A DNA stretch of 39,398 nt from an uncultured Prevotella sp. (GTDB lineage: Bacteria > Bacteroidota > Bacteroidia > Bacteroidales > Bacteroidaceae). Positions 15,224 to 24,756 of this stretch are shown here, one piece after another. The stretch covers positions 1 to 39,398 of the forward strand of contig UQQN01000010.1 in NCBI GenBank assembly GCA_900543155.1. Reading direction: 5' to 3'. The position numbers and the translations under genes were made by a program. Under the pieces are notes generated by a model, which was not told where the DNA came from, made no database searches, and saw only the letters and a program-made list of their open reading frames with translations. Position 1 is the stretch's first letter, and the number at the start of each line of letters is the position of its first letter.

Positions 15224-16432
15224 ATGAGCTCATTCAAACTCGCCTCTATTGAGGAAGCTATAGAAGATTTTAAGAAAGGTCAATTCGTAATTGTGGTTGA
15301 CGATGAAGACCGCGAAAACGAAGGCGACCTTATCATGGCAGCCGAATTGGTTACACCTGAACACGTAAACTATATGTTGCGCAACGGACGTGGTGTGCTC
15401 TGCGCTCCTATTACCATTGACCGCTGCAACCAGTTGCAATTAGAACACCAAGTGCAGAGCAACACAAGTATGTTGGGCACCCCCTTTACTGTGACCATCG
15501 ACCTACTCGAAGGTTGCACCACGGGTGTGAGTTGCCATGATCGTGCTGCTACTATTCGCGCTTTGGCAAATCCCGATAGCCGTCCCGAAAGTTTTGGTCG
15601 TCCTGGACATATCAATCCACTCTACGCACAAGATCGTGGTGTATTGGCACGTGCTGGACACACTGAAGCTGCCGTTGACTTGGCACGATTAGCAGGCATG
15701 CAACCCGCAGCTTGCCTTATCGAGATTTTGAACGAAGATGGCACAATGGCACGTATGCCACAGTTGCAAGAATTTGCCGAACACGAAGGTTTACACATCA
15801 TTACCATCAAGGACTTAATTGCCTATCGTTTAAAAAACGAATGCTTGGTTGAACAGGGCGAAGAAGTTGATATGCCTACTGAATATGGTCACTTCCGCCT
15901 TATTCCTTTCCGCCAAAAAAGCAACGGACTTGAACACATCGCGCTGATAAAGGGCGAATGGACAGAAGATGAATCGGTATTAGTACGCGTACATTCTTCG
16001 TGCATGACAGGCGATATCTTTGGTTCTGAACGCTGCGATTGTGGCGAACAGTTACACAAAGCCATGCGCATGATTGAGGACGAAGGTAAGGGTGTTGTGC
16101 TCTACTTGAATCAAGAAGGTCGTGGCATCGGCTTAATGGCTAAGATTGCGGCATACAAATTGCAAGAAGAAGGCTATGACACCGTAGATGCTAACGTACA
16201 CTTAGGTTACGACCCCGACGAACGCGACTATGGTGTGGGCGCACAAATTTTGGGCATGCTCAATGTTCACAAGATGCGTTTGCTCACCAACAACCCAGTG
16301 AAGCGTGTAGGGTTAGAGGCTTATGGCTTGGAAATCGTAGAGAATGTGCCCATCGAGATCACACCTAATAAGTATAACAAGCGTTACCTTGAAACCAAAA
16401 AGGAACGCATGGGACATACATTACACCTTTAA
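15224..16432 (+). CDS. ribBA: Bifunctional 3,4-dihydroxy-2-butanone-4-phosphate synthase / GTP cyclohydrolase II
   Basis: RibBA supplies both precursors of riboflavin: the four-carbon unit from ribulose 5-phosphate and the pyrimidine from GTP. The N-terminal RibB half carries DDEDRENEGDL (residues 26-36), which binds Mg and substrate, and GCTTGVSCHDRA. The C-terminal RibA half carries the zinc ligands Cys260, Cys271 and Cys273 in HSSCMTGDIFGSERCDCG, and the NQEGRGIGL motif. The total of 402 residues is normal. The ATG at 15224 is chosen over an upstream in-frame TTG at 15194. It follows the LptF/G-type permease by about 105 bp without a visible terminator, so cotranscription is likely. Confidence 0.96.
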   Translation: MSSFKLASIEEAIEDFKKGQFVIVVDDEDRENEGDLIMAAELVTPEHVNYMLRNGRGVLCAPITIDRCNQLQLEHQVQSNTSMLGTPFTVTIDLLEGCTTGVSCHDRAATIRALANPDSRPESFGRPGHINPLYAQDRGVLARAGHTEAAVDLARLAGMQPAACLIEILNEDGTMARMPQLQEFAEHEGLHIITIKDLIAYRLKNECLVEQGEEVDMPTEYGHFRLIPFRQKSNGLEHIALIKGEWTEDESVLVRVHSSCMTGDIFGSERCDCGEQLHKAMRMIEDEGKGVVLYLNQEGRGIGLMAKIAAYKLQEEGYDTVDANVHLGYDPDERDYGVGAQILGMLNVHKMRLLTNNPVKRVGLEAYGLEIVENVPIEITPNKYNKRYLETKKERMGHTLHL

Positions 16433-16471
16433 CAATGGGTGTCATCATATACCCCCTAAAAAATAACGATT

Positions 16472-17194
16472 ATGGAACAGAACATTTATGGCTACAACCC
16501 CAATGCTACCGATCGTGTACAAACATCTACACTCGGTTTCTCAGCATTGATGACCAAAGTATACGTATGGATGACGTTGGCACTTGTTACCACAGGGCTC
16601 ACTTCATTCTATGTGGCAAACAATGAAAGCTTGTTATTTAGCATTGTCAGCAACCAAGGCATCTTTTGGGGATTGGCTATTGCAGAATTAGCTTTGGTGT
16701 GGATTCTTTCTGCCAACGTCATGCGCATGTCGTTTCCCCTGGCAGGACTGATGTTTCTTGCCTATTCCATTTTGAATGGCGTAACCTTCTCCGTGTTGTT
16801 CTTGGCATACACCGCCGAGAGCCTTACCACCACATTTATGGTAACAGCAGGAACCTTTGGCGCTATGTCGTTGGTTGGTTTGTTTATCAAGAAGGATCTT
16901 TCGAGCATCGGTCGCTTCCTTTTCATGGCGCTCATAGGCTTAATTATTGGCACACTTGTCAATATCTTTGTAGCAAGTAGCGCTTTAGAATGGGCATTAA
17001 CCTATGCAGGCATTGCCATTTTCTGTGGACTCACCGCATACGACACACAGAAGATGAAAGAAATTTTGCAGCAAAACGAACAAGCAGGCGACACAAACCT
17101 GCTTAAGATTGCTTTGCTCTGCAGTCTTTCACTTTATCTCGACTTTATAAACTTGTTTATCTATTTACTCCGCATCTTCGGAGATCGCAAATAA
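16472..17194 (+). CDS. Bax inhibitor-1 / YccA family membrane protein
   Basis: A 240-residue protein with seven predicted membrane helices, starting with VYVWMTLALVTTGLTSFYVA and ending with a short charged tail (LLRIFGDRK). The family-typical features are the soluble N-terminus, the helix before GVTFSVLFLAYT, and the acidic YDTQKMKEI segment near residue 190 before the last helix, which in the homologue BsYetJ is part of the pH-sensing calcium-leak gate. Bacterial members are calcium channels or modulators of membrane proteases; the exact role here is unknown. It lies 39 bp after ribBA and may share its transcript; a hairpin follows. Confidence 0.9.
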   Translation: MEQNIYGYNPNATDRVQTSTLGFSALMTKVYVWMTLALVTTGLTSFYVANNESLLFSIVSNQGIFWGLAIAELALVWILSANVMRMSFPLAGLMFLAYSILNGVTFSVLFLAYTAESLTTTFMVTAGTFGAMSLVGLFIKKDLSSIGRFLFMALIGLIIGTLVNIFVASSALEWALTYAGIAIFCGLTAYDTQKMKEILQQNEQAGDTNLLKIALLCSLSLYLDFINLFIYLLRIFGDRK

Positions 17195-17203
17195 AACAAT
17201 AAT

Positions 17204-17244
17204 TGAGGGTTAAGGGTTTGCCTTTGGTAAATCCTTAGCCCTCA
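17204..17244 (+). terminator. Hairpin after the Bax inhibitor-1 family gene
   Basis: TGAGGGTTAAGGG pairs with TCCTTAGCCCTCA (with G-U pairs) around a 15-nt loop that can itself pair. No clear T-run follows, so it may only partly stop transcription into the aminotransferase gene. Confidence 0.4.
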
Positions 17245-17276
17245 GTTGCTATAATAACCACTAACATTACATTAAA

Positions 17277-18464
17277 ATGCTTTCAACACTCGTAAACCGT
17301 TTGGCTCCATCAGCCACTCTTGCCATGTCGCAAAAGAGCGCAGAACTCAAAGCGCAGGGCGTTGACATTATCAACCTTTCAGTGGGCGAACCCGACTTCA
17401 ACACTCCCGACCATATTAAGGAGGCAGCTAAAAAGGCTGTCGACGAAAACTACTCTCGCTACTCGCCCGTAGCAGGATACCCCGCTTTGCGCAAAGCTAT
17501 CTGCGCCAAATTAAAGAATGAAAACGGACTCGACTACCTCCCCGAAGAGATTGTTTGCTCTAATGGTGCTAAGCAATGTGTATGCAATGCGGTAATGGCA
17601 CTTGTTTCTCCGGGCGAAGAAGTCATTATCCCTGCCCCTTATTGGGTAAGCTACCCCCAAATGGTATTGATGGCTGATGGTAAACCCGTGTTTGTAGAAG
17701 CCAAGATTGAACAAGACTTCAAGATTACACCTGAGCAACTTGAAGCAGCCATCACTCCTAAAACACGTGCCATTATTCTTTGCTCACCGAGCAACCCTAC
17801 AGGTTCTGTATATAGCAAGGAAGAACTCGAGGCTTTGGCAGTAGTATTGCGTAAGCACGAAGGTGTATATATTATTAGCGATGAAATCTACGAACACATC
17901 AACTATGTAGGTGCCCACGCTTCTATCGCAGCTTGCGAAGGTTTGAAGGATCGTACCATCGTTATCAACGGTGTGTCTAAGGCTTATGCCATGACTGGTT
18001 GGCGCATTGGTTTCTTGGCAGCTCCTCTCGCTATTGCCAAGGCTTGCAGCAAACTCCAAGGTCAATATACTAGTGGTCCTTGCTCAGTAAGTCAGGTAGC
18101 AGCTACCGAGGCTTTTGCAGGTCCACAGGAATGTGTTGAAGATATGCGTCAAGCTTTTGAACGTCGCAAAAATCTGATTGTGAAGTTGGCTAAGGAAATT
18201 CCGGGCTTCGAAGTAAACGACCCTCATGGTGCCTTCTACCTCTTCCCCAAATGCAGCTATTACTTTGGTAAAACTGATGGTGAGCGCACCATCAACAACT
18301 CAATGGACTTTGCCATTTACTTGCTCGAAGTAGGACACGTTGCTACTGTAGGTGGCGACGCCTTCGGTTCTCCCGAATGCTTCCGCATGAGCTATGCTAC
18401 AAGCGATGAAAATATCGTAGAAGCCTTGCGCAGAATTAAAGAAGCTGTAAGCAAATTAAAGTAA
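17277..18464 (+). CDS. Pyridoxal-phosphate aminotransferase, probably aspartate aminotransferase
   Basis: A class I/II aminotransferase of 395 residues. Its N-terminus (LAPSATLAMSQKSAELKAQG) and the NLSVGEPDFNTP motif are those of the Ib-type aspartate aminotransferases (AspC/AspB of Bacillus and Thermus). Lys235, in VSKAYAMTGWRIGF, is the Schiff-base lysine, and SPSNPTGSVYS and SDEIYEHINY hold the PLP-contacting Asn, Asp and Tyr. The enzyme should interconvert aspartate and oxaloacetate with glutamate/2-oxoglutarate in the cytoplasm; some homologues prefer prephenate or aromatic substrates, so substrate is inferred. No consensus promoter is visible in the 82-bp gap upstream. Confidence 0.92.
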   Translation: MLSTLVNRLAPSATLAMSQKSAELKAQGVDIINLSVGEPDFNTPDHIKEAAKKAVDENYSRYSPVAGYPALRKAICAKLKNENGLDYLPEEIVCSNGAKQCVCNAVMALVSPGEEVIIPAPYWVSYPQMVLMADGKPVFVEAKIEQDFKITPEQLEAAITPKTRAIILCSPSNPTGSVYSKEELEALAVVLRKHEGVYIISDEIYEHINYVGAHASIAACEGLKDRTIVINGVSKAYAMTGWRIGFLAAPLAIAKACSKLQGQYTSGPCSVSQVAATEAFAGPQECVEDMRQAFERRKNLIVKLAKEIPGFEVNDPHGAFYLFPKCSYYFGKTDGERTINNSMDFAIYLLEVGHVATVGGDAFGSPECFRMSYATSDENIVEALRRIKEAVSKLK

Positions 18465-18474
18465 TTTTTCAAGT

Positions 18475-18534
18475 AATAAGTAATAGGTAATAAGCAATAC
18501 AAACTATTGGCAACCAACCTATTACTTCATTACA
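18475..18534. repeat. Intergenic inverted repeat of TAATAGG-type motifs
   Basis: Repeated AAGTAATA/TAATAGG motifs on the left can pair with CCTATTACTTCATTAC on the right over roughly 16-18 bp. The design (iterated short motif, inverted at the other end) is like the elements in the nuo operon, but the sequence differs. Confidence 0.45.
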
Positions 18535-18539
18535 ACATA

Positions 18540-18595
18540 AAAGCCAAGTATGTGAGATGGGGTTATCCCAATCAGCATACTTGGCTTTTTTTATT
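18540..18595. terminator. Bidirectional terminator between aminotransferase and efflux operon
   Basis: Perfect 13-bp arms (18540-18552 and 18576-18588) are followed by a T-rich run, between two convergent transcription units. Confidence 0.85.
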
Positions 18596-18613
18596 TACAC
18601 AATTACAATAATC

Positions 18614-19819
18614 TTATTTGATACTCAAGACTCTGCTTCTTAATCCCGAAACAGCCAACTGTGCATCACGTTCAGCCTCTAACTGACTGGTACGAGCACC
18701 ATAGTAGAAAGAAAGTTCAAGGAGGTAATCGAGAAGCGAAATCTGACCTAATTCGAGCGAACGACGAAGCAAATGATCATTATTCATCTGCTGCATTTCC
18801 TTTTGCAACGCATTAGCAGATTGTTGCAACTGTTTAGCCGAAGCATATTGCTTAGCTACTTGGGCACGCTCCTGATAAACTACATCATCCACAGTTAAAC
18901 GATTAGCAGCCAATTCAGCCTCAGCCTTACGAACCTTTTTGCGCGAATTACCCCAAAGTGGCAAAGTAAAACCAAGTGAAAGTCCACTATAGTTATTCTG
19001 CTTAATGTATTCGCCCTGAAAGCCCACCGTTAAAGCAGGGAGTCCCTCAGCCTTAGCCACCTTAATTTCAGCCTCACTTTGTGCCACAGCCGCCTGGGCC
19101 GTTTGCACAGCTAAAGACCCTTCTAATGCCGACTGAAAATCAGCTAATGGAGGAAGTGCTTTACCCTCTAAAGGATAAATCGTATCCGTAAAGGCAACCA
19201 TTTCTCCCCCATTTAAACGCTGCAGATTCGCAAGGATTTGTTGTCGTTCGTTATTAGCACGTGCCAAATCCGCACGACTTACCGAAGCATTTAAGCGCAC
19301 TTTATTTACCTCAAGTTGGTTAATATCGCCACGTTCAAACTTTTGTTGATAAAGACGTTCAATCTCCTCAGCTAAAGCTTGACGTTTAGCCAATTCACCA
19401 CACAACTTGTTATAATATACCAAAGTCGTGAACTGTTCGTCCGCCTCAGTCAGTACCTGTTGCACCGCCTGACGATAGTCATTATAAGCCACCTGGTTAT
19501 TAGCCTTTGCCAACATTCTGCGATGTCCTAACAACACATCCCAATCAAGGCTCTGCGTGAGCGACACATTGGTGCGGTTAGGCACCCCCTTTGGAGTTCC
19601 CACCAAATAGGCAACCTCTGCCTCAGGGTCGGGTAAGCTCAAATTAGAGCCATTCGCCAAAACAGAAGCTTGCATTTGTCTGTGTAGCGCCTTTAGCGTT
19701 GTGTTGTTTTGGGCAATCTGCACCATCCAACTCTCCCACCCCGACTTCATAACCGACTGCGCACAAAGAAGAGGCGCAGCAGCACAAATCATATAGAGAA
19801 TAACGAGTATACGTTTCAT
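18614..19819 (-). CDS. TolC/CusC-like outer membrane efflux protein
   Basis: The outer-membrane channel of the metal exporter. The 401-residue protein has a signal peptide (MKRILVILYMICAAAPLLCA) and the two-fold repeated, Ala/Gln/Leu-rich coiled-coil organisation of the OEP family: LEVNKVRLNASVSRADLARANN in the first half and EAELAANRL...VAKQYASAKQ in the second. The NLSLPDPEAEVAYLVGTPKG segment is typical of the metal-efflux branch. It is the last gene of the operon and overlaps the pump gene by four bases (ATGA), which suggests translational coupling. Confidence 0.9.
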   Translation of the reverse strand: MKRILVILYMICAAAPLLCAQSVMKSGWESWMVQIAQNNTTLKALHRQMQASVLANGSNLSLPDPEAEVAYLVGTPKGVPNRTNVSLTQSLDWDVLLGHRRMLAKANNQVAYNDYRQAVQQVLTEADEQFTTLVYYNKLCGELAKRQALAEEIERLYQQKFERGDINQLEVNKVRLNASVSRADLARANNERQQILANLQRLNGGEMVAFTDTIYPLEGKALPPLADFQSALEGSLAVQTAQAAVAQSEAEIKVAKAEGLPALTVGFQGEYIKQNNYSGLSLGFTLPLWGNSRKKVRKAEAELAANRLTVDDVVYQERAQVAKQYASAKQLQQSANALQKEMQQMNNDHLLRRSLELGQISLLDYLLELSFYYGARTSQLEAERDAQLAVSGLRSRVLSIK

Positions 19820-22800
19820 TTTTTTGTTTTAACAGTTTTAATTGGCGCCATAATAGGCACAATAAAAAGATTGAGCAAAGTACTTGTGAGCAATCCACCC
19901 AACATCACCTGCGCCATAGGACTCTGGATTTCATTACCAGGCAAGTCGCTACCCAATGCCAATGGGATAAGTGCCAAACCAGAGCTTAAGACAGTCATCA
20001 ATATAGGCAAAAGACGGTCGAGCGAACCACGCATAACCACCTCTTTACGCGACAAACCACGTTTAGCCAATTCGTTATAACGGTCTACCAAGAGCATACC
20101 CCCACGAGTAGCCATACCAAATAGCGAAATAAAACCAATGATGGCAGGAATACTTACCACGCCCCCTGTAAAGACGAGTGCTAAGACACCACCAATCAGC
20201 GCCAACGGTAAGTTTAAAAGCACAATCACAGCTTGATGCCACGAACGGAATTGCAAGAACAGTAGCAAAAGAATAACAATTACACTTACAACAGAAAGTC
20301 CAAGAAGCATACGCGAAGCCGAAGCCTCACTCTCAAACTGTCCGCCATATTCAATATGATAACCCTCGGGCAGTTTTACCTCTTTGTCAATGGCACTACG
20401 CATATCATTCACTACCGAACGCATATCACGTCCATCAGCGTTGGCAGAAACCACCAACTTGCGTTGTGCATTTTCACGACTAATTGTGTTAGGTCCAGCG
20501 GTAGAAACAATTTCTGCCATATCGGCAAGAGGCACCAAACGACCGTCGTTTGTGTCAATAAGGAGCGACTTAATATGGTCGATACTCTGCAAATCGTTGT
20601 CTGCCACACGCACCGTTAAGTCGAAAGTCTTAGCCCCATCTTGCACCTGACTTACCACCTCACCACCCACAGCAGCATTCACATATTCTGCAAACTGTGG
20701 CAAAGTTATGCCGTAACGCGCCAAGAGGGTACGACGTGGACGAATTACCAACTGCGGACGCTCAATTTGTTGTTCCACATTCAAGTCTGCCACACCTTCA
20801 ATATCTTTTGTAGCTTGTTGAATTTGCAATCCAATTGAATGAAGTTGCGACAAGTCGGCACCAAACACCTTGATAGCAATGCCAGCTTTAGAACCCGAAA
20901 GCATGGCATCAATGCGGTGAGAGATAGGTTGCCCAATCTCAATATTCACACCTGGCAATGCACGCAAACGCTGACGGATGTCTGCCATAACCTCAGTTTT
21001 ACTGCGTTTGTCAAGCACAAAAGGCACCTCCATCTCGCTTGTATTCACACCCAAAGCATGCTCATCGAGTTCGGCACGTCCCGTTTTTCGTGCCACAGCC
21101 TTCACCTCGGGCACTTGCAACAGCAAATCCTCGGCACGCTGTCCTATTTTGTTGCTTTCATCGAGCGACACCCCAGGCAATGTGCTCACGTTAATGGTAA
21201 ACGACCCTTCGTTAAAAGACGGAAGGAAAGAGCGTCCCAATGTAAAGAACAGTCCGATGGTCAGAACCACTAACACAGCCGTTACACCCAATATACAACG
21301 AGAAGGTTTGCCCAAAGCCCAAGCCAATGCCTGTTCATAATGACGCTTCAAAGCACGCACCCATCGAGGTTCTGCATGTGATAAAGTCTGTGCCGAAGCA
21401 TCCATCTTCGAAGGATCTTTAAGCAAATAATAGCAAAGCACAGGCGTAAGCGTAAGCGCCACAAGTGTTGAAGCAAAGAGCGACACAATGAAACTCACAC
21501 CCAACGGTGCAAGCATACGTCCTTCTAATCCACTAAGAAAAAAGAGTGGCACAAAGCTCACCACAATAATCAGCGTAGAATTGAGAATAGGCATACGCAC
21601 CTCTTTCGAGGCATTAAATATAACCTCACGCTTACGCAAACGCTCTGCCAACGGCTTACGAGCATTTTGTCGCAGACGTTTAAATACGTTTTCCACATCC
21701 ACAATGGCATCGTCAACCAACGAGCCAATGGCAATCGCCATCCCCCCAATACTCATGGTGTTCACAGTCAGTCCCATAAGTTTTAGCACAAGCAGCGTGA
21801 CGAGCAACGAAATAGGGATGGTAACCAACGATATCAACGTGGTACGTCCATTCATCAAGAAAATAAACAACACAAGCACCACAAAGATGCCTCCTTCTAC
21901 CAACGATTTTTTGATATTCGAGATAGAAGAATCAATAAAATCTTGCTGACGATAGAGTTGCGTATTTACCTTCACATCTGCAGGCAAAGCACCTTTCAGT
22001 CCTGCCACAGCCGAGTCGAGTGCTTCGGTCAAGTCGAGCGTACTGGTGTTGGGTTGTTTTGTCACCGTAAGCAACACGGCAGGTTTCCCAGACACCGAGG
22101 CAACGCCCATCTTAGGGCTCTTTGCTCCCATCTGCACATCAGCCACATCAGCCAACACCACAGGCATCCCCGTAGCTGTTGTTTTCACCAATGCTTGTCC
22201 CATTTCTTCTGCACTGCGTGTACTCAACACACCGCGCACAATATATTCGTTTCCACTTTCATAGTGTACACCGCCCGAAGCATTTTGGTTCATTTGTCGA
22301 GTCGCATTCAGCACATCGCCCAACGACACCCCATAATGACGCATACGTTCGGGGTGAATGCGCACTTGATATTCCATCAAGTCGCCCCCCATCACCGTCA
22401 CCTGAGCCACGCCTCCTGTCGAGAGCAAACGAGGTCGTATGGTCCAATCTGCCAAAGTGCGTAACGATCCAAGCGAAGTTGTATCGGCTGTTAAACCTAT
22501 AAACATCACCTCGCCCAAGATGCTCGACTGCGGACCGAGTGTGGGTTGGCTCACTCCCTGCGGAAGCGTGCTACCAATGGTTGCTAATTTTTCAGAAACT
22601 ATTTGACGGTCGCGATATATATCAGTGCCCCAATCAAACTCAACCCATACCACCGAAAAGCCCGTGGTAGACGAAGAGCGCACACGGCGTACATCTGTGG
22701 CACCATTTACAGCTGTTTCTACAGGAAAAGTCACAAGACGTTCCACCTCCTCGGCAGCCATTCCCTTAGCTTCGGTCATAACCACCACCGTGGGAGCATT

Positions 22801-22926
22801 GAGGTCGGGAAACACGTCCACCTCCATCTTCCAAGCCGTCCAACATCCCACTATCATCAGCAACAAGCTAAAGAACAGAATCACCGGACGATTATGAAGT
22901 GAAAAAGATATGATTTTGTTTAACAT
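19816..22926 (-). CDS. Heavy-metal efflux RND pump (CzcA/CusA family)
   Basis: The inner-membrane proton antiporter that moves metal ions out through adaptor and channel. The 1036-residue length, the first helix (RPVILFFSLLLMIVG), two large periplasmic loops and the two sets of membrane helices match the HME-RND family. In helix 4 the motif LVDDAIVDVENVFKRL is the metal-RND signature; the DDAI(V)DVEN form differs from the DFG...DGAV form of CzcA and from the Cu/Ag form of CusA, so divalent cations seem possible, but specificity is inference. It starts 82 bp after the adaptor gene and overlaps the TolC-like gene by four bases. Confidence 0.93.
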   Translation of the reverse strand: MLNKIISFSLHNRPVILFFSLLLMIVGCWTAWKMEVDVFPDLNAPTVVVMTEAKGMAAEEVERLVTFPVETAVNGATDVRRVRSSSTTGFSVVWVEFDWGTDIYRDRQIVSEKLATIGSTLPQGVSQPTLGPQSSILGEVMFIGLTADTTSLGSLRTLADWTIRPRLLSTGGVAQVTVMGGDLMEYQVRIHPERMRHYGVSLGDVLNATRQMNQNASGGVHYESGNEYIVRGVLSTRSAEEMGQALVKTTATGMPVVLADVADVQMGAKSPKMGVASVSGKPAVLLTVTKQPNTSTLDLTEALDSAVAGLKGALPADVKVNTQLYRQQDFIDSSISNIKKSLVEGGIFVVLVLFIFLMNGRTTLISLVTIPISLLVTLLVLKLMGLTVNTMSIGGMAIAIGSLVDDAIVDVENVFKRLRQNARKPLAERLRKREVIFNASKEVRMPILNSTLIIVVSFVPLFFLSGLEGRMLAPLGVSFIVSLFASTLVALTLTPVLCYYLLKDPSKMDASAQTLSHAEPRWVRALKRHYEQALAWALGKPSRCILGVTAVLVVLTIGLFFTLGRSFLPSFNEGSFTINVSTLPGVSLDESNKIGQRAEDLLLQVPEVKAVARKTGRAELDEHALGVNTSEMEVPFVLDKRSKTEVMADIRQRLRALPGVNIEIGQPISHRIDAMLSGSKAGIAIKVFGADLSQLHSIGLQIQQATKDIEGVADLNVEQQIERPQLVIRPRRTLLARYGITLPQFAEYVNAAVGGEVVSQVQDGAKTFDLTVRVADNDLQSIDHIKSLLIDTNDGRLVPLADMAEIVSTAGPNTISRENAQRKLVVSANADGRDMRSVVNDMRSAIDKEVKLPEGYHIEYGGQFESEASASRMLLGLSVVSVIVILLLLFLQFRSWHQAVIVLLNLPLALIGGVLALVFTGGVVSIPAIIGFISLFGMATRGGMLLVDRYNELAKRGLSRKEVVMRGSLDRLLPILMTVLSSGLALIPLALGSDLPGNEIQSPMAQVMLGGLLTSTLLNLFIVPIMAPIKTVKTKK

Positions 22927-23008
22927 TGAATCGAATGTTTTTTAAGGTGTTTTATAAAGATGACTTATACGCAAAATTCTAACATCGAAATTTCTAAGTC
23001 ACCCATAT

Positions 23009-24175
23009 TTAATGCGAATGTCCCTCAGGAATCACACTGGCATTGGCAGCTAACCGTACTTGCGTAGCGCCACGTGTCACCACCTTTTCGCCAGCCTTTA
23101 ATCCGTTCACAATCTCCACACGGGTCCCATCAGTAGCCCCTAATAGCACCTCTTGTCTACGGAAGCAACCCGCATGTTCTTCCACATACACAAAGTGCAA
23201 ACCCTGTGCTTCTGTCACAGCCTCTGCCGGCACCGCCAACACGCCACTGCGACGGGCGCCCAACAAATAAATCTGTGCAAAACTACCAGGCACAATGCCA
23301 CCTTCGTTGTTAAACTCAAAAGTAACGGGCACAAAAAAGTCGTTCGTTTCCGTAGCTTGTCCCTTCGACACCAATCTCCCCCCTAATTTTTGCAAACTAT
23401 ACACCTTGTCTCCATCGTCATAAGCCATTTTAAAGTTGGCAGACACAATGCCATTCAATTTCGCATAAAAGCGTTCAGGCACATCCGCACGCAGTTGCAC
23501 ACGGCGGCTTTGTGTAACCGTAGCTAAAGGCTGTCCTGCCGATACATAATCACCTGGCTTCACCAACAAATTCTTCACATAACCACCCATTGGGGCACAG
23601 ATACTACGACTCTGCGCGGCACCTCCCAAACTTTGCGTCGTAACAACCGCTGTTTGGTAGCGCTGACGTGCATCGTCTAACTCACGTTGCGAAATAATTT
23701 TCTCGGCAGCCAATTTTTCAGCACGTTCAAACGCAGTTTTTGCAGCAGCCAATTCGGTTTGCGCCACAGCAGCAGGATTTCCATCCGCCATAGGTTTGCC
23801 ATTTACCACAAACAGGGCTTGTCCACCTGACACCTGCATACCATCCGTCAAGGCGCTCCCTGCAAACCGCACAATGCCAGCCATCGTAGCCGTTACAGTC
23901 GCCTCACTTCCAGCTGCCGGCATAATGCGTCCACTCACCTCCGTCACCTCGCTAAAGTCTGAAGGCTGAATCGCTTCAACTGCCACATTTGCAGCCTTCA
24001 GTTGCGCCTCCGCCATTTCTATTTCGTCAGCATCATGATCATGGTCATGGTCATCAGCCTCGACATGCTCATTATGGTCTTCGTGTTTTTCGTCGGCATG
24101 CTCATGGTTGTGGCATGCCCCAAAGAGTGTAACCGCACCTACGGCTACACTTATCGCTAAGTATTTGATTTTCAT
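23009..24175 (-). CDS. Periplasmic adaptor of metal efflux RND system, His-rich N-terminus
   Basis: A 388-residue membrane-fusion protein (CusB/CzcB type). The N-terminus MKIKYLAISVAVGAVTLFGAC ends in a likely lipobox cysteine, so it is probably a lipoprotein. Right after it, residues ~22-52 are a His/Asp/Glu-rich tract (HNHEH, DDHDHDHDADE) that could bind metal. The rest shows the usual order: beta-barrel strand, lipoyl half (GIVRFAGSALTDGMQVSGG), helical hairpin (QTELAAAKTAFERAEKLAAE, EKIISQRELDDARQRYQ), second lipoyl half (APMGGYVKNLLVKPGDYV) and membrane-proximal domain (VPAEAVTEAQGLHFVYVE). It bridges the RND pump and the TolC-like channel. Confidence 0.93.
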   Translation of the reverse strand: MKIKYLAISVAVGAVTLFGACHNHEHADEKHEDHNEHVEADDHDHDHDADEIEMAEAQLKAANVAVEAIQPSDFSEVTEVSGRIMPAAGSEATVTATMAGIVRFAGSALTDGMQVSGGQALFVVNGKPMADGNPAAVAQTELAAAKTAFERAEKLAAEKIISQRELDDARQRYQTAVVTTQSLGGAAQSRSICAPMGGYVKNLLVKPGDYVSAGQPLATVTQSRRVQLRADVPERFYAKLNGIVSANFKMAYDDGDKVYSLQKLGGRLVSKGQATETNDFFVPVTFEFNNEGGIVPGSFAQIYLLGARRSGVLAVPAEAVTEAQGLHFVYVEEHAGCFRRQEVLLGATDGTRVEIVNGLKAGEKVVTRGATQVRLAANASVIPEGHSH

Positions 24176-24248
24176 TTAAAAAGATTGGAATGTTTGAATA
24201 AAAGAGAAATCAAGGGGGTTATAAAAGAACCACCCTATCAAAAAAAAA

Positions 24249-24656
24249 TCAACATTCCATAGGCGGACCACGCCTTAAACAATGCTTCCCGCAGGAAGCC
24301 AATAAGCTGCCTTGCACAATAGGCAAGGGCAAACGCCACACGTCAAAATGAGGCAACAAAAATTCTGTGCCCCAAAAATCAGCCGATAAAAAAAGCCACG
24401 TTCCACCCTCGTCACCCACACCTTGCACCGCACGCACACCATTTTGCATCACAGACAACGTCTGCCAATAACACGCATGATGCCCATGTTCATGTCCGTG
24501 TGCGGTATGTGCATCGTTCGCCCGTCCGTCTTGATGACAAACCTCAGTCACCCAACAAGCCGCCCCACCCTCGTGATGATGATGGGGAAACAAACTGAGC
24601 AATAACAACAAGGTTACGGCTAACAGCACACCATATGTAGAACGCTTTTGTTTCAA
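24249..24656 (-). CDS. Small exported His-rich protein opening the metal efflux operon
   Basis: A 135-residue protein with a hydrophobic signal segment (YGVLLAVTLLLLLSLF) followed at once by HHHHEGG and further His/Cys groups (AHGHEHGHHACYW, CGKHC). It looks like a periplasmic metal-binding protein; small His-rich proteins of this kind are common first genes of Bacteroidetes metal efflux operons, but its biochemical role is not known. No ATG is available: the frame opens with TTG at 24656, or possibly GTG at 24629. A -7 box at 24664-24671 would start transcription about one base before the TTG, so the start is uncertain. Confidence 0.7.
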   Translation of the reverse strand: MKQKRSTYGVLLAVTLLLLLSLFPHHHHEGGAACWVTEVCHQDGRANDAHTAHGHEHGHHACYWQTLSVMQNGVRAVQGVGDEGGTWLFLSADFWGTEFLLPHFDVWRLPLPIVQGSLLASCGKHCLRRGPPMEC

Positions 24657-24663
24657 AGTGGTG

Positions 24664-24671
24664 CAAAGATA
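24664..24671 (-). promoter_or_regulatory. -7 box of the metal efflux operon
   Basis: TATCTTTG on the minus strand followed by CAC is a good TAnnTTTG match. The nearest TTTG upstream is only 14 nt away rather than 19-21, so the -33 box is suboptimal. This could suit a promoter needing an activator. Confidence 0.5.
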
Positions 24672-24725
24672 AGACTTTTGTTTGGCAAACCAGTTGCATT
24701 TCAGTCCTAAACCATTTTTTATTAT

Positions 24726-24733
24726 TATTTTTG
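24726..24733 (+). promoter_or_regulatory. -7 box of the first glycosyltransferase gene
   Basis: TATTTTTG followed by C lies 24 nt before the ATG at 24757. No TTTG is found at the usual -33 distance. It is divergent from the efflux-operon promoter 55 bp away. Confidence 0.4.
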
Positions 24734-24756
24734 CTTACGATTTAAGTAAATTCTAC

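Noticed and set aside
24682..24756. Upstream extension of the GT2 glycosyltransferase
   Set aside because: It precedes the conserved MRLSIIIPVF start and crosses a -7 box, so it is probably untranslated.
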